From Caenorhabditis elegans (taxonomy: Eukaryota; Nematoda; Chromadorea; Rhabditida; Rhabditidae), in NCBI RefSeq assembly GCF_000002985.6, contig NC_003281.10:12834001-12898000 (forward strand): a DNA stretch of 64,000 nucleotides. Direction: 5' to 3'. Below are positions 56,101-64,000 of this stretch, in pieces (positions within the stretch are counted from its first letter, which is position 1; each line of letters begins with the position of its first letter). A program made the translations under genes and the position numbers. The notes below the pieces were generated by a model. That model worked only from the letters and a program-made list of their open reading frames with translations, ran no database searches and was not told the DNA's origin.

Positions 56101-57607
56101 ATATCTCGCAGCGAAAACTACTCTTTAAATGACTACTGTTTTTCCCTTGAAAAACGAAGAGAATTAAAATATTAAATACTAAAAAAATCAGCAAAAATGG
56201 TCCGAAAATGAGAATTTTAGGCCAAAATTGTAAAACCACTTGTCCACGGGTAGTACATAATTATTCGTAAATCGACATGCATTAATCCGCGCCGCGGGTT
56301 TGCTAATTTAGGCTCCGCCTCGTTTTTTAAGCCGAAACTGCGCCATAGTTTTGAATGAAAAATATCTGTTGATTTTAAAAAAACGGAAAAATTTGAATTT
56401 CCCGCCTAAATTTTTCTACGGGAACACTTCCGAGAATGCGTTTTGCACAACATATTTGACGCGCAAAATATGAAATATCTCGCAGCGAAAACTACTGTTT
56501 AAATGACTACTGTAGCGCTTGTGTCGATTTACGGGCTCGGTTTTTTTGAAATTAATTTATTTTCCTTCTTTTTTGTGTTATTTTCTCATTCTTTGCTTAA
56601 ATTTCATATTCAAAAAATTTTGTCGATTTAAGGGATCTCGATTTTTGAATTCAATTTATTTTCCTTCGTTTCTTCGTATGATTTTCTTATTTTCTTATTT
56701 TCTACCTAATTCGTGTAAATCGAGCCCGTAAATCGACACAAGCGCTACAGTAGTAATTTAATGAATTACTGTAGTTTTCGCTACGAGATATTTTGCGCGT
56801 CAAATATGTTGTGTAATACGCATTCTCAGAAGTGTTCCCGTAGAAAAATTTAGGCGGGAAATTCAAATTTTTTCGTTTTTTTAAAAATCAACTTTAGATA
56901 TTTTTCATTCAAAACTATGGCGCAGTTTCGGCTTAAAAAACGAGGCGGAGCCTAAATTAGCAAACCCGCGGCGCGGATTAATGCATGTCGATTTACGACG
57001 AATTATGCACTACCCGTGGACAAGTGGTTTTACAATTTTGGCCTAAAATTCTCATTTTCGGACCATTTTTGCTGATTTTTTTAGTATTTAATATTTTAAT
57101 TCTCTTCGTTTTTCAAGGGAAAAACTCGATGAATTCATTATATTCCACCAACAAAAAAATTCGAATTTTAGCTAAAACCGCGCCGCAGACTTGCAAAATC
57201 ATCAAACTCCGCCTTTTTCTAAGTCCCAAACTGCCAAAAAAGACCGCAAATGCTAGTTTTTCCCCGCTTTTTTTTTGAAAATATTTTAAAATTTCGGTGG
57301 TTTTTCATCAACATAAACAAAATTTCCCAGAAAATCGAATTTATTCGATAACATCCTTTTATGTATTTATTGTATTATTTTTTAAAAATGTAATCGCAAA
57401 AAAAAAATAGATTTTTCAGAAAAAAACATTGTTTTTTTTCCAAAATTTTGCTTTTTTTGCTGAAAAATCGCCAAATTTAAAGATATTTTCGAAAATTCGG
57501 GAAAATTTTTTTTTTCGCTTTCCATGCCACTCACCTTTACCCAAAACTCCCCCAAGAGTGCACATCACTAAAAGCCCGAGCATCGTTATTTTTGATGCAC
57601 AAATCAT
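47193..57607 (-). CDS. unc-71: UNC-71, ADAM with inactive metalloprotease motif
   Basis: Six exons: 57607-57535, 55974-55331, 52960-52889, 51679-51170, 50464-49188 and 47745-47193, joining in phase to 1042 residues. Signal peptide 1-23. Prodomain about 25-224, ending in basic KKR/KR sites (218-220, 224-225) suited to furin-type cleavage. Metalloprotease-like domain 225-430. The zinc motif HExxHxxGxxH reads QSIGHLLGLEH at 363-373, so the first His and the catalytic Glu are lost and catalysis is not expected. Disintegrin from 434, with the CRSSKSPCD loop at 496-504. Cysteine-rich region, then an EGF-like module at about 666-699. Transmembrane helix 743-768 and a cytosolic tail rich in Ser, Arg and Pro. 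UNC-71 is known to act in motor axon guidance and sex myoblast migration, probably through adhesion. Large introns are packed with repeats. Confidence 0.94.
48045..48175. repeat. CGCGACGCGACACGCAACGC repeat fragment in unc-71 intron 5
   Basis: Closely matches 28765-28885: same order of 'CGAGCCGCGACGCGACACGC', 'CCCAGATAT', 'AATTTATGAGGGAAG' and 'CAGAAATCCGTG'. It is a dispersed repeat, not coding. Confidence 0.82.
48290..49035. repeat. Minisatellite of about 32-35 bp in last unc-71 intron
   Basis: More than 20 copies of a unit like TTTCGTTTTTCAATGTCAAA followed by ATATCGAAAA. Unit length varies by a few bases because of A- and T-run differences. The unit lacks stops in some frames, which gives long open frames of 'FRFSMSK'-like peptide. 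The array lies entirely in intron 5 (47746-49187). Confidence 0.92.
50515..51150. repeat. CCGGCAAATCGGCAA array in unc-71 intron 4
   Basis: Nearly fills intron 4 (50465-51169). Units of about 30-35 bp alternate AAATTTTCCGGCAAATCGGC and AAATTGCCGGAATTGAAA, so neighbouring units can pair. Confidence 0.9.
51715..52392. repeat. Second copy of the 680-bp foldback in unc-71 intron 3
   Basis: Same termini and arms as 37690-38372 (TTTAAAACACGCCTATGG... and ...CCATAGGCGTGTTTTAAA). The left end has lost the outermost GGGGAAATTGC, while the right end keeps GCAATTTCCCC. Confidence 0.9.
52393..52672. repeat. Foldback of about 280 bp abutting the previous one
   Basis: 'GGAATGGTCTTGCCGCGCG' pairs with 'CGCGCGGCAAGACCATTCC', and 'ACTCCACCTTTGAAGGGAGG' with 'CCTCCCTTTAAAGTCGTAG'-type sequence. 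The centre is near 52530. It directly abuts the 680-bp foldback. Confidence 0.88.
52770..52875. repeat. Half copy of the GCGCAAAATATCTCGTA repeat at an exon edge
   Basis: Reverse-oriented 'TTCGCTACGAGATA...ATTTTGCGCGTCAAATGTG' ending with GCATTCTCAG, about 15 bp from the donor site of unc-71 exon 3 (exon ends at 52889). Confidence 0.8.
53010..53345. repeat. Nested small foldbacks in unc-71 intron 2
   Basis: 'CACGGATTCAAGA' pairs with 'TCTTGAATCCGTG', and inside it 'TACCATTTCCGA' pairs with 'TCGGAAATGGTA'. The flanking CATGTCGATTTACGA and ACACGGACAAGTG are shared with the large palindrome at 56-57 kb. Confidence 0.8.
53990..54790. repeat. 200-bp tandem repeat in unc-71 intron 2
   Basis: The landmark AAAGGCGCACA begins at 54145, 54347, 54547 and 54737 (spacings 202, 200 and 190). 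Each unit carries TTGTCGTGTCGAGACCCGTA and GCACCTTTAAAGAGTACTGT. Half-palindromic AAAGGCGCAC and GTGCACCTTT motifs alternate. Confidence 0.92.
56040..57130. repeat. Very long composite palindrome (about 1 kb) in unc-71 intron 1
   Basis: The left arm (about 56145-56620) and right arm (about 56650-57122) are near-perfect reverse complements. For example 'AATCGACATGCATTAATCCG' pairs with 'CGGATTAATGCATGTCGATT', and 'CTTGAAAAACGAAGAGAATT' with 'AATTCTCTTCGTTTTTCAAG'. Each arm contains a copy of the GCGCAAAATATCTCG repeat. One arm yields a hydrophobic open frame that is an artefact. It fills most of intron 1 (55975-57534). Confidence 0.93.
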
Positions 57608-57890
57608 GTTCTGTGAGTGAGTGATGATGATGATGTTATTATGATGATGATATCCTGTTGTCTTTCCAACTACACACCATTATCTATCAGAGTAGATGGA
57701 AATTTGGGCAGTAGTATAGGTTTTGGGTTTTTGCAGATCTGAAAAAAGTGAAATTGATGGTGAGATTTTTCTAAGAAACTGTTTAAAAATTTGAAAAACG
57801 AGTGAAAATTTAGTTTAGAAGAGATCGGAAAGAAGAAGAGAAATTATTAGAGAGATTTAGGAAAAACTCAAGAATTAGAAATCTGGGATT
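57608..57890. promoter_or_regulatory. Upstream region of unc-71
   Basis: A CTCACAG acceptor-like site lies three bases before the unc-71 ATG, with a short ATG/ATC trinucleotide run just upstream (57625-57650). No other promoter element is recognisable. Confidence 0.4.
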
Positions 57891-57894
57891 TTTG

Positions 57895-58515
57895 GTGGGA
57901 AATTCAAATTTTTGTATACTTTTTTAAAATTTTTTAGCGGTAATTCAAATTATCTCAGGAAACATTTTTGCGGAAAATACAATTTTTCAAACAAAAAAAT
58001 CTGGTGCGAAATTTAAATTTTCTCAAGAAAAAAAAACATTTTTTAGGCGGGAAATTCAGTTTTTTCAGGATGATTTTTTTCGCGGGAAATTCAAATTTTC
58101 AAAGTTAAAATAGTGGCGAGAACTTCAAATTTTCTAAGGAATAATCAGGCGGGAAATTTAAATTTTCGTACACTAATTTTTTAGCGGTAATTCAAATTTT
58201 CTCAAAAACCTTTTTTTTTGGCGGGAAATTCAAATATTCTCAGAATTTTTGCCGCTAATTGAACATTTTTCAGATACTGTTTCAAGGGGAAATTCAAATT
58301 TTGCAGAAAATTTTTTGACGGGAAATTCAAATTCTCTCTGGAAATATTTAAAAAAAAAACATTTTTTGGCGGAAAATTAAAATTTTCTCAGAAATTTTTA
58401 AAGCTCTAAATTTGAATATTTTCAGATATTTTTAAAGGGGACATTCAAACTATTCCAGAAACATTTTCGGCGGGAAATTCAAATTTACTCAGAATTTTTT
58501 TTGGCGGGAAAATAA
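57895..58515. repeat. GGCGGGAAATTCAAATTTTC loose array
   Basis: About 13 degenerate copies of a GGCGGGAAATTCAAATTTTC-type motif spaced 40-60 bp. The array is irregular rather than a clean tandem repeat. Confidence 0.8.
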
Positions 58516-58627
58516 AATAGGTATTCGTGTGGTTAGTCAGAATAAACAAAAAAAGTTCGTCGAAATTTAATGGGGCAGAAATGCAGTGAATCATGGCTTT
58601 CTCGACTAATACTTTATTTTCAAATCT

Positions 58628-58800
58628 CACGTGGTGCCAGAGTGTCTCATTTCGACTTGATCTACGTAGATCTACAAAAAATGCGGCAAAGTTCTCAACT
58701 GATTTTGCATGGTTAAAAACGTGCTGACGTCACATTTTTTGGGCAAAAAATTCCCGTATTTTTTGTAGATCAAACCGTAATGGGACAGCCTGGCACTACG
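58628..58800. repeat. Foldback with CACGTGGTGCCAG ends
   Basis: 'CACGTGGTGCCAGAGTGTCTC' pairs with 'GGGACAGCCTGGCACTACGTG'. The inner arms 'TGATCTACGTAGATCTACAAAA' and 'TTTTTGTAGATCAAA' also pair. A fragment of the same family is at 32888-32935. Confidence 0.85.
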
Positions 58801-59250
58801 TGAAATCTCTGGAAAAGTACAGCTTTTCCTCGAGCTTTTCCTATATTCCCATTCAAAAATTTTCATGAAAACCGACACAAAAAGAGAAAGGAACCGGTGG
58901 TTCGGATGGAGAAGAGGCACACTTTCAAATTCAATCACAAAGTACTCGAAAAACGGATAGAAAATCTCTCTTATGCCTCGCTCTACTTTGGTCATTTTGA
59001 GAGTAAGTGTCGAGAGAGAGAGATGGGAAGAATTCTGCAAAAATTTGCATATGAATGGAAATTTTCGCGAGTATGAAATATAGCGGCGCATTCTCATATT
59101 CATAAATGCTTTGTCGAGAGTCTCGTCACACACATTCAAAATTTTAAACCATTCAAAAGGCCACAATTTTCGATAACGGGAATTGTGAAAACTTTTTTGG
59201 TTAAAGTTAGAATAAAAATTCGGGGATTAAAGGTACCCATAATGTATAAA
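58801..59250. other. Gene-free spacer
   Basis: A 164-codon minus-strand frame overlaps this region, but its start lies in the next repeat family and it has no recognised domain. Confidence 0.45.
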
Positions 59251-59254
59251 GCTG

Positions 59255-59880
59255 GGTTCGGCAAATTCGGCAAATCGGCAAAAATTTCGGAAATTTGCCG
59301 GTTTGCCGGAAATTTTTCTATTCCAGCAATTTGCCGGTTTTCCGGAATTTTCAATTTTATTCCGACAGATTCGGCAAATTGCTATTTTTTTCAAGATTCG
59401 GCAAATCGCCGGAAATTTGCCGGAAATTTTTCTATTCCAGCAATTTGCCGATTTGCCGGAAATTCTCAATTCCGGCAATTTGCCGGTTTGCCGGAAATTT
59501 CGATTTTATTCCGGAAAATTCTGGAAATCGGAAAATTGCCAGAAATTTGCGGGTTTGCCGAAAATTAAAAATTCCAACAATTTGCCGGTTTTCCGGAAAT
59601 TCTCAATTCCGGCGAATTCCGGATTTGCCTGAAATTTTTCAATTCCGGCAATTTGCGGGTTTGCCGGAAATTCTTAATTCCGGCAATTTGACGGTTTGCC
59701 GGGAATTTTAATTTCATTCCGACAAATTCGGCAAATCGGCGAAATGCCGGTTTTCCGGAAATTCTCAATTCCGGCAATTTGTGGGGTTGCCGGACATTCT
59801 CAATTCCAGAAATTTGCCGAAAATTTCAATTTACTCCGGCAATTTCGGCAAAAATTCAACTTCTGAAAGTTGAACTTTTC
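59255..59880. repeat. CCGGCAATTTGCCGG array
   Basis: Tandem units of 'TTCCGGCAATTTGCCGGTTT' and 'GCCGGAAATTCTCAA', same family as 50.5 kb. Read-through frames on both strands are artefacts. Confidence 0.88.
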
Positions 59881-60684
59881 CGTTTTTGCCGAAAATGTTA
59901 AAAACCAGAATTTCCCGAAATTTTTCAAAAGCGAAAAACTGCTAATTTGCCGAAAATTGGAAAACTATCTGTTGCCGGAGGAGTTGCCGAAAACTTTGAA
60001 AACCAGAAATTTCCAAACTTTTTGAAAATTTTGAAAAAACCACAAATTGCCAAAGTTGCCGAAAATTCAAAAAAAAAACACAGCAACTGCCGAAATTTTT
60101 AAAAGCCAAAAATTCCAAAACACAACAATATCTAAAGTTGACGAATTTTCGCCGAAAATTTCCAAAAACGCAGACATTGCCGTTCAAAATTGCAGAATAA
60201 AAAAAGAGCCCAGTGAACGAGAGAGCACCGTCACGAAGAGTATCAGACAGTGAAACAGCAGGTGACAGATCTACCACGGACCGTCCTCTTTTGGGTGGTG
60301 TATTCACCCAATTGGGTACCCAAGAGGAGAGGGGACACACACACACAATACCCTGCCCTTCAGAAGATGACAGACATGCGTGGAGGGCCCAGAGAGACAA
60401 GACAAGGAGGACACTACTCAAACGACGACAGGTGGTTTCAGAGAAGATCACAGCCTAGAGCAGGACACCCGGTCATATAGAAAGACGACATGTTCGATTA
60501 CACATTTGGGCATCCCCCCTCTTTTCTCTTTGCCATTTCACTGAGAACAGGGGCAGGTGGCACTAGGAAAACATCATATTACCGAAGAGCTTCTGCAGAT
60601 TACCCCCAACTAGATTATTGGGTTTCAAAACACGGATACATTATTAAATAGATCATTTTTGAATTTGAATTGTCTCAGTTTTAG
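59881..60684. other. Single-copy-looking block with no supported gene
   Basis: 60180-60620 has balanced composition and open frames on both strands. The minus frame begins with a hydrophobic leader-like stretch, but no splice acceptors, domain or second exon is evident. It may be regulatory or an unrecognised exon. Confidence 0.4.
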
Positions 60685-61285
60685 AGGTGGTGTAGTCGTA
60701 TTTTTATTTATTGCTTTATTATACTCAAAATTGTCTGAAAACACCGAATTTCATAATGAAACTTCTTGAAATCTTCTCAAAAAAAAAAGTTATGACGGCT
60801 CAAAAAATGGTCTAAAATTAGTAAAAATCGGAAATTTGACCAACTTGTCAATGTCGCAGCGGCTGAAAACAATTTTTTTTTGATATCACCGCCAAATTTT
60901 GGGTATACATGTCTAATACCTTGCGTTTTAAACTTGATTAAGGTATTTAAAAGTCGATGGACGGCGAGTTTTGGTTTAAAAAATTAATTAAAAATCTCGC
61001 CGTCCATTGACTTTTAAATACCTTAATCAAATTTAAAACGCAAGATATTAGACATGTATACCCAAAATTTGGCGGTGATTTCAAAAAAAAATGTTTCCAG
61101 CCGCTGCGACATTGACAAGTCGGTCAAATTTCCAATTTTAACTAATTTTAGACCATTTTTTGAGCCGTCATAACTTTTTTCTGAAAAGTTTTCAAGAAGT
61201 TTCATTATGAAATTCGGTGTTTTCAGACAATTTTGAGCCTAATAAGGCAATAAAAAAATTCGACTACACCACCTTTAAAAATCAT
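60685..61285. repeat. 600-bp near-perfect palindrome
   Basis: The arms meet near 60985: 'GTATTTAAAAGTCGATGGAC' on the left pairs with 'GTCCATTGACTTTTAAATAC' on the right, and the outer ends are GGTGGTGTAGTCG and CGACTACACCACC. No coding capacity. The window's last 90 bp (63912-64000) begin another copy ('AATTGTCTGAAAACACTGAA'). Confidence 0.93.
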
Positions 61286-61309
61286 TACTAAAAATTATTC
61301 AAGTAGTGT

Positions 61310-61440
61310 CGGAAAATTAAAAAAAGTGTAGAAAAATTACGTCACAATTGTATTAAAATACACAAAAAAAACATGTATTTTAATACATTTGTGGCGTAAT
61401 TTTTCTACACTTTTTGATTTTGCGACACTACTTTAATAAC
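61310..61440. repeat. 130-bp hairpin beside the palindrome
   Basis: 'AGTGTAGAAAAATTACG' pairs with 'CGTAATTTTTCTACACT', and 'TGTATTAAAATACA' with 'TGTATTTTAATACA'. The loop is short. Confidence 0.85.
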
Positions 61441-61544
61441 CCCATAAATGAATTTTCTAATCGACACCAAAATATTCAATTAATGTTGCAAAACGTATTA
61501 AAATATATGTTTTAATACATACATTTTAATATAGTTGTGACCAG

Positions 61545-62062
61545 TGGAAACGATTTTTTGGCAAATCGGCAAATTGCCGGAATCGAAAAATACCGGCAAA
61601 CGGCAACTGCGGCAAACTGCACATTTTTTTTGAAATTTTAGAATTTCAATTTTATTCGGCAAAATTGTACGCATCCAACGAATGTTCTTACATTTATTTT
61701 GAAAATTAAGAAAATTCTAAGTAGAAATCAAAAGAAAACAGGAAAAAAATTTCCAAAATGGCACAGTTTTAAGTGTTTCCGTCTTATAAAAAATCATTTC
61801 CGGCAAATCGGTAAATTACCGGAATTGAAAGTTTTCGCCAGATCGGCAAGTTGCCGGAATTTAAAATTTCCGGCGAACCGGCAAATTGCCGGAATTAAAA
61901 ATTTTCGGCAAACCGGCAAACTGGAAATTTGCCAAAAATGACAATTTACGGCAAACCGACACATTGCCGCAATCGAAAATTTCCGGCAAATTCAGCAAAC
62001 CGGCAATTTGCCAAAAATGACAATTTCCGGCAAACCGGCACATTGCCGGAATCGAAAATTTG
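61545..62062. repeat. CCGGCAAA repeats
   Basis: Two blocks (61560-61620 and 61798-62062) of the CCGGCAAACCGGCAAATTGCC family. Confidence 0.85.
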
Positions 62063-62845
62063 AATTAAGAAAACTCGGCCACCCTCATAACACACCATTT
62101 TGGAGCATTTTCTCAGAAATTGCCAAAAATTGCCACCGTAGAAACGATTGAAACCTCTTTCAAGACTATGTTTCAGAAACTTGTACCTTGAAAAATCAAT
62201 GATGAACCCGATGGCCGAGTTTTTGATTTTTCTAGGCCACGTAGCAAAAACCGCTCTGTGATAAGAGGTTTTGTACGTTTAAAGTTACAAAAAACACCCC
62301 AATGCGAAGAAAAACAATTCGGCCAAACGGCATATTCGGCAATTTTGCCGGACATCCTTGTTTCAAGTGTACCAAAAGCGAGAACACAAGTCAATCTGTC
62401 TCTTGAAGCTTCTCCTCCTACCCAGTAGAGAATTGTCGTCCGAGAATCGGGGTGAACGATCAGATAAGACAACGTCAAGAGCCCTCTCCGTGCACCACTA
62501 ACACTAATTTCACTGTTGTCAAAACGACATCAAGATCTTCATCGTTCCCACGATAGAGGCGAACGAGGAGAGCACGACAAAACGGAGCCAAAGAGCACTG
62601 AAAGGGAGGAGCAAAAATAATGAATAGGCGAATAGTTGTGTGGGTGGTCAGTGCGCTGTCCGCTGGGCGACCAAGAGCCATCACATAAACGATTAAGAGG
62701 GTGGGATGGAACTGAAGAAGTGGAGGAGGAGGAAAGACGTCTTCTTTTGGAATTTTGCTCTGAATTGCAAAATGGGGTGGAAGGAAGTGGTGAAGGGGGG
62801 ACAATAATGAAGGAAAATATTATGATGAATATTATTTTCATTTTT
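62063..62845. other. Gene-free stretch
   Basis: 62190-62480 shows no supported gene. 62640-62820 is GA-rich. Open frames on both strands lack splice context and known motifs. Confidence 0.45.
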
Positions 62846-62849
62846 TGCG

Positions 62850-63292
62850 GAATTTAAATTTCCGGCAAGTCGGAAAATTGCCGGAATTGAATATTTCGGC
62901 AAATCGGCAAACCGGCAATTTGCCGAACTTGTAGACAGAAAAAATTTCCCGCCCACCACTGGTCCAGATAGAGAACATGTGCAAAATTGACAAAATTTGG
63001 TGTAATTTGGCAAAAGTGACAGAAGTTGGCAAAAATTTGGCAAAAGTGGCAAAAGTGGTAAAAGTTGCCGAAAATTTGGCGAAAGTCGGCAAAAGTTGGA
63101 GAAAATTTGGCGAAAGTCGGCAAAAGTTGGAGAAATTTGCAAAAAGTTGGCGAAAGTTTGCAAAAGTTGGTGAAAGTTGGCGAAAATTTGGCGAAAGTCG
63201 GCAAAAGTTGAAGAAATTTGCAAAAAGTTGTCGAAAGTTTGCAAAAATTGGTGAAAGTCGGCAAAAGTCGGCGAAAGTCGGCAAAAAAAATT
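62850..63292. repeat. GGCGAAAGTCGGCAAAAGTTGG tandem repeats
   Basis: A short CCGGCAA block (62858-62930) is followed by about 300 bp of 10-11-bp units such as GGCGAAAGTCGGCAAAAGTT. A block of about 80 bp is duplicated (63096-63175 and 63177-63256). Confidence 0.88.
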
Positions 63293-64000
63293 CGCCAAAT
63301 ATTATTTTTAACAAATTTTCGGTGTTTTTAAAAGAAATTGGATAATTTTCGATTTTTTTCTCAACAATTGAAAAAAAAACAAATTTTAAACTATATCAAA
63401 AATACGTTTATTTAAGTAATTTTTCAAATAAAATATATTTTTAAAGTTATATTGAAGCTTTAATTTTTTTTGAACATGAATAAAAAATGTTTTTAAAAAA
63501 TCGAAAATTTTTGATTTTTAGGCAACATTTTTTTAAATTACAAAAAAAAATAATTTTTCAGATTTTCAAAGATCTGTAGGTTTTTGGTTTTTTTTTCTCA
63601 ATTTTTTTGCCAAATTAAAAGGAAATTTCTAAGGGTTTTAAAAAAGTTACTCCATTTCACAATTCTGAGTCACTCTGGGCTACTGATGAGATTCTGAGCA
63701 CCAGTGTGGTCACCCTGTTGAGCCGATATATTTCGTCATACTCTATTCTTATGGAATAAGGGAATAAACGGAGTAAACGGGGAAAGATTCGGGGGTCCAG
63801 TTGAAGGACATGGACTAAAAAAATAGAAAAAAGAAAGGAAAAGAAGGGTTTTAGTTGATTAGGTTTTCACGCCTTCTCTTCAACTAATTTTCTTTTTATT
63901 TTATTTTAAAGGTGGTATTTTCAAATTTTTTTATTTCTTTATTAGACTCGAAATTGTCTGAAAACACTGAATTTCATAATGAAACTACTTGAAAACTTAA
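63293..64000. other. AT-rich end of window with start of a palindrome copy
   Basis: No gene. The last 90 bases (from about 63911, 'AAAGGTGGTATTTTCAAATT') match the left terminus of the palindrome at 60685-61285, so another copy continues past the window. Confidence 0.6.

Noticed and set aside
55975..56239. Hydrophobic N-terminal extension of the unc-71 exon 2 frame (VLQFWPKILIF...)
   Set aside because: This is the arm of the intron 1 palindrome; the same peptide is encoded on the other arm at about 57.0 kb. The exon truly begins after TTTTCAG at 55975.
58672..59166. 164-codon minus-strand frame
   Set aside because: Starts close to the repeat array, ends in the foldback at 58.63-58.80 kb, and shows no recognisable domain or splice sites.
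59942..60451. 169-codon minus-strand frame with a hydrophobic leader-like start
   Set aside because: No splice signals to further exons, no known domain, overlapping open frames on the other strand, and the 3' part runs into CCGGCAA repeat-like sequence. Kept as an unexplained block only.
62693..63314. Long minus-strand frames rich in Phe, Asn, Leu and Pro
   Set aside because: Translation of GGCGAAAGTCGGCAAAAGTT tandem units.
1..64000. CRISPR arrays or bacterial-type operons
   Set aside because: Tandem repeats here have no regular unique spacers, and the genes are intron-containing nematode genes.

Overview
The window is nematode genomic DNA. It is almost certainly Caenorhabditis elegans, from a chromosome arm, and I infer the right part of chromosome III. 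The evidence is: short AT-rich introns with GT..TTTTCAG boundaries; ATGs placed directly after TTTTCAG trans-splice acceptors; interstitial TTAGGC (nematode telomere-type) arrays; a full-length 1611-bp Tc1; and three adjacent genes that read as MRG-1, signal peptidase subunit 2 and the ADAM UNC-71. All gene models below were joined by eye from splice signals and checked for phase.

Layout. 1-3.2 kb is AT-rich DNA with 20-bp tandem arrays, one of them organised as a 160-bp higher-order repeat. 3.4-4.95 kb (minus) is a small SH2-domain gene whose phosphotyrosine pocket looks degenerate. 5-20 kb is a gene-free desert of dispersed and tandem repeats, with a G20 tract near its start and a long foldback element at 17.5-18.3 kb. 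20.1-21.3 kb (minus) is a seven-helix membrane protein. 21.8-23.9 kb holds two LITAF-domain genes (minus), and a third LITAF gene (plus) lies at 30.97-33.5 kb with an intact Tc1 in its first intron. 33.5-37.5 kb is repeats, including a tRNA-derived SINE-like sequence.

37.5-46.5 kb is the gene-dense core: mrg-1 (minus), then divergent spcs-2 (plus) across a 376-bp shared promoter, then a convergent multi-chromo-barrel gene (minus, tentatively cec-7), then a divergent unknown membrane/coiled-coil gene (plus). 47.2-57.6 kb (minus) is unc-71, an ADAM with a lost zinc-protease motif; its introns are filled with palindromes, a minisatellite and a 200-bp tandem repeat. 57.6-64 kb is upstream repeat-rich DNA with no gene I can support.

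Genes with shared themes: mrg-1 and its neighbour both carry MRG-type chromo barrels (H3K36-methyl readers in the family), and the neighbour looks as if it grew by repeated duplication of an exon plus intron cassette. The three LITAF genes form a local family of endosomal membrane zinc-ribbon proteins; two keep a PPxY motif and one has lost its N-terminal tail. I found no evidence of a wholly new system. The most unusual items are the cassette-built chromo-barrel gene, the inverted 11-bp core inside two interstitial telomere-like arrays, the degenerate SH2 domain, a small hAT-like element, and the density of long foldbacks inside introns.
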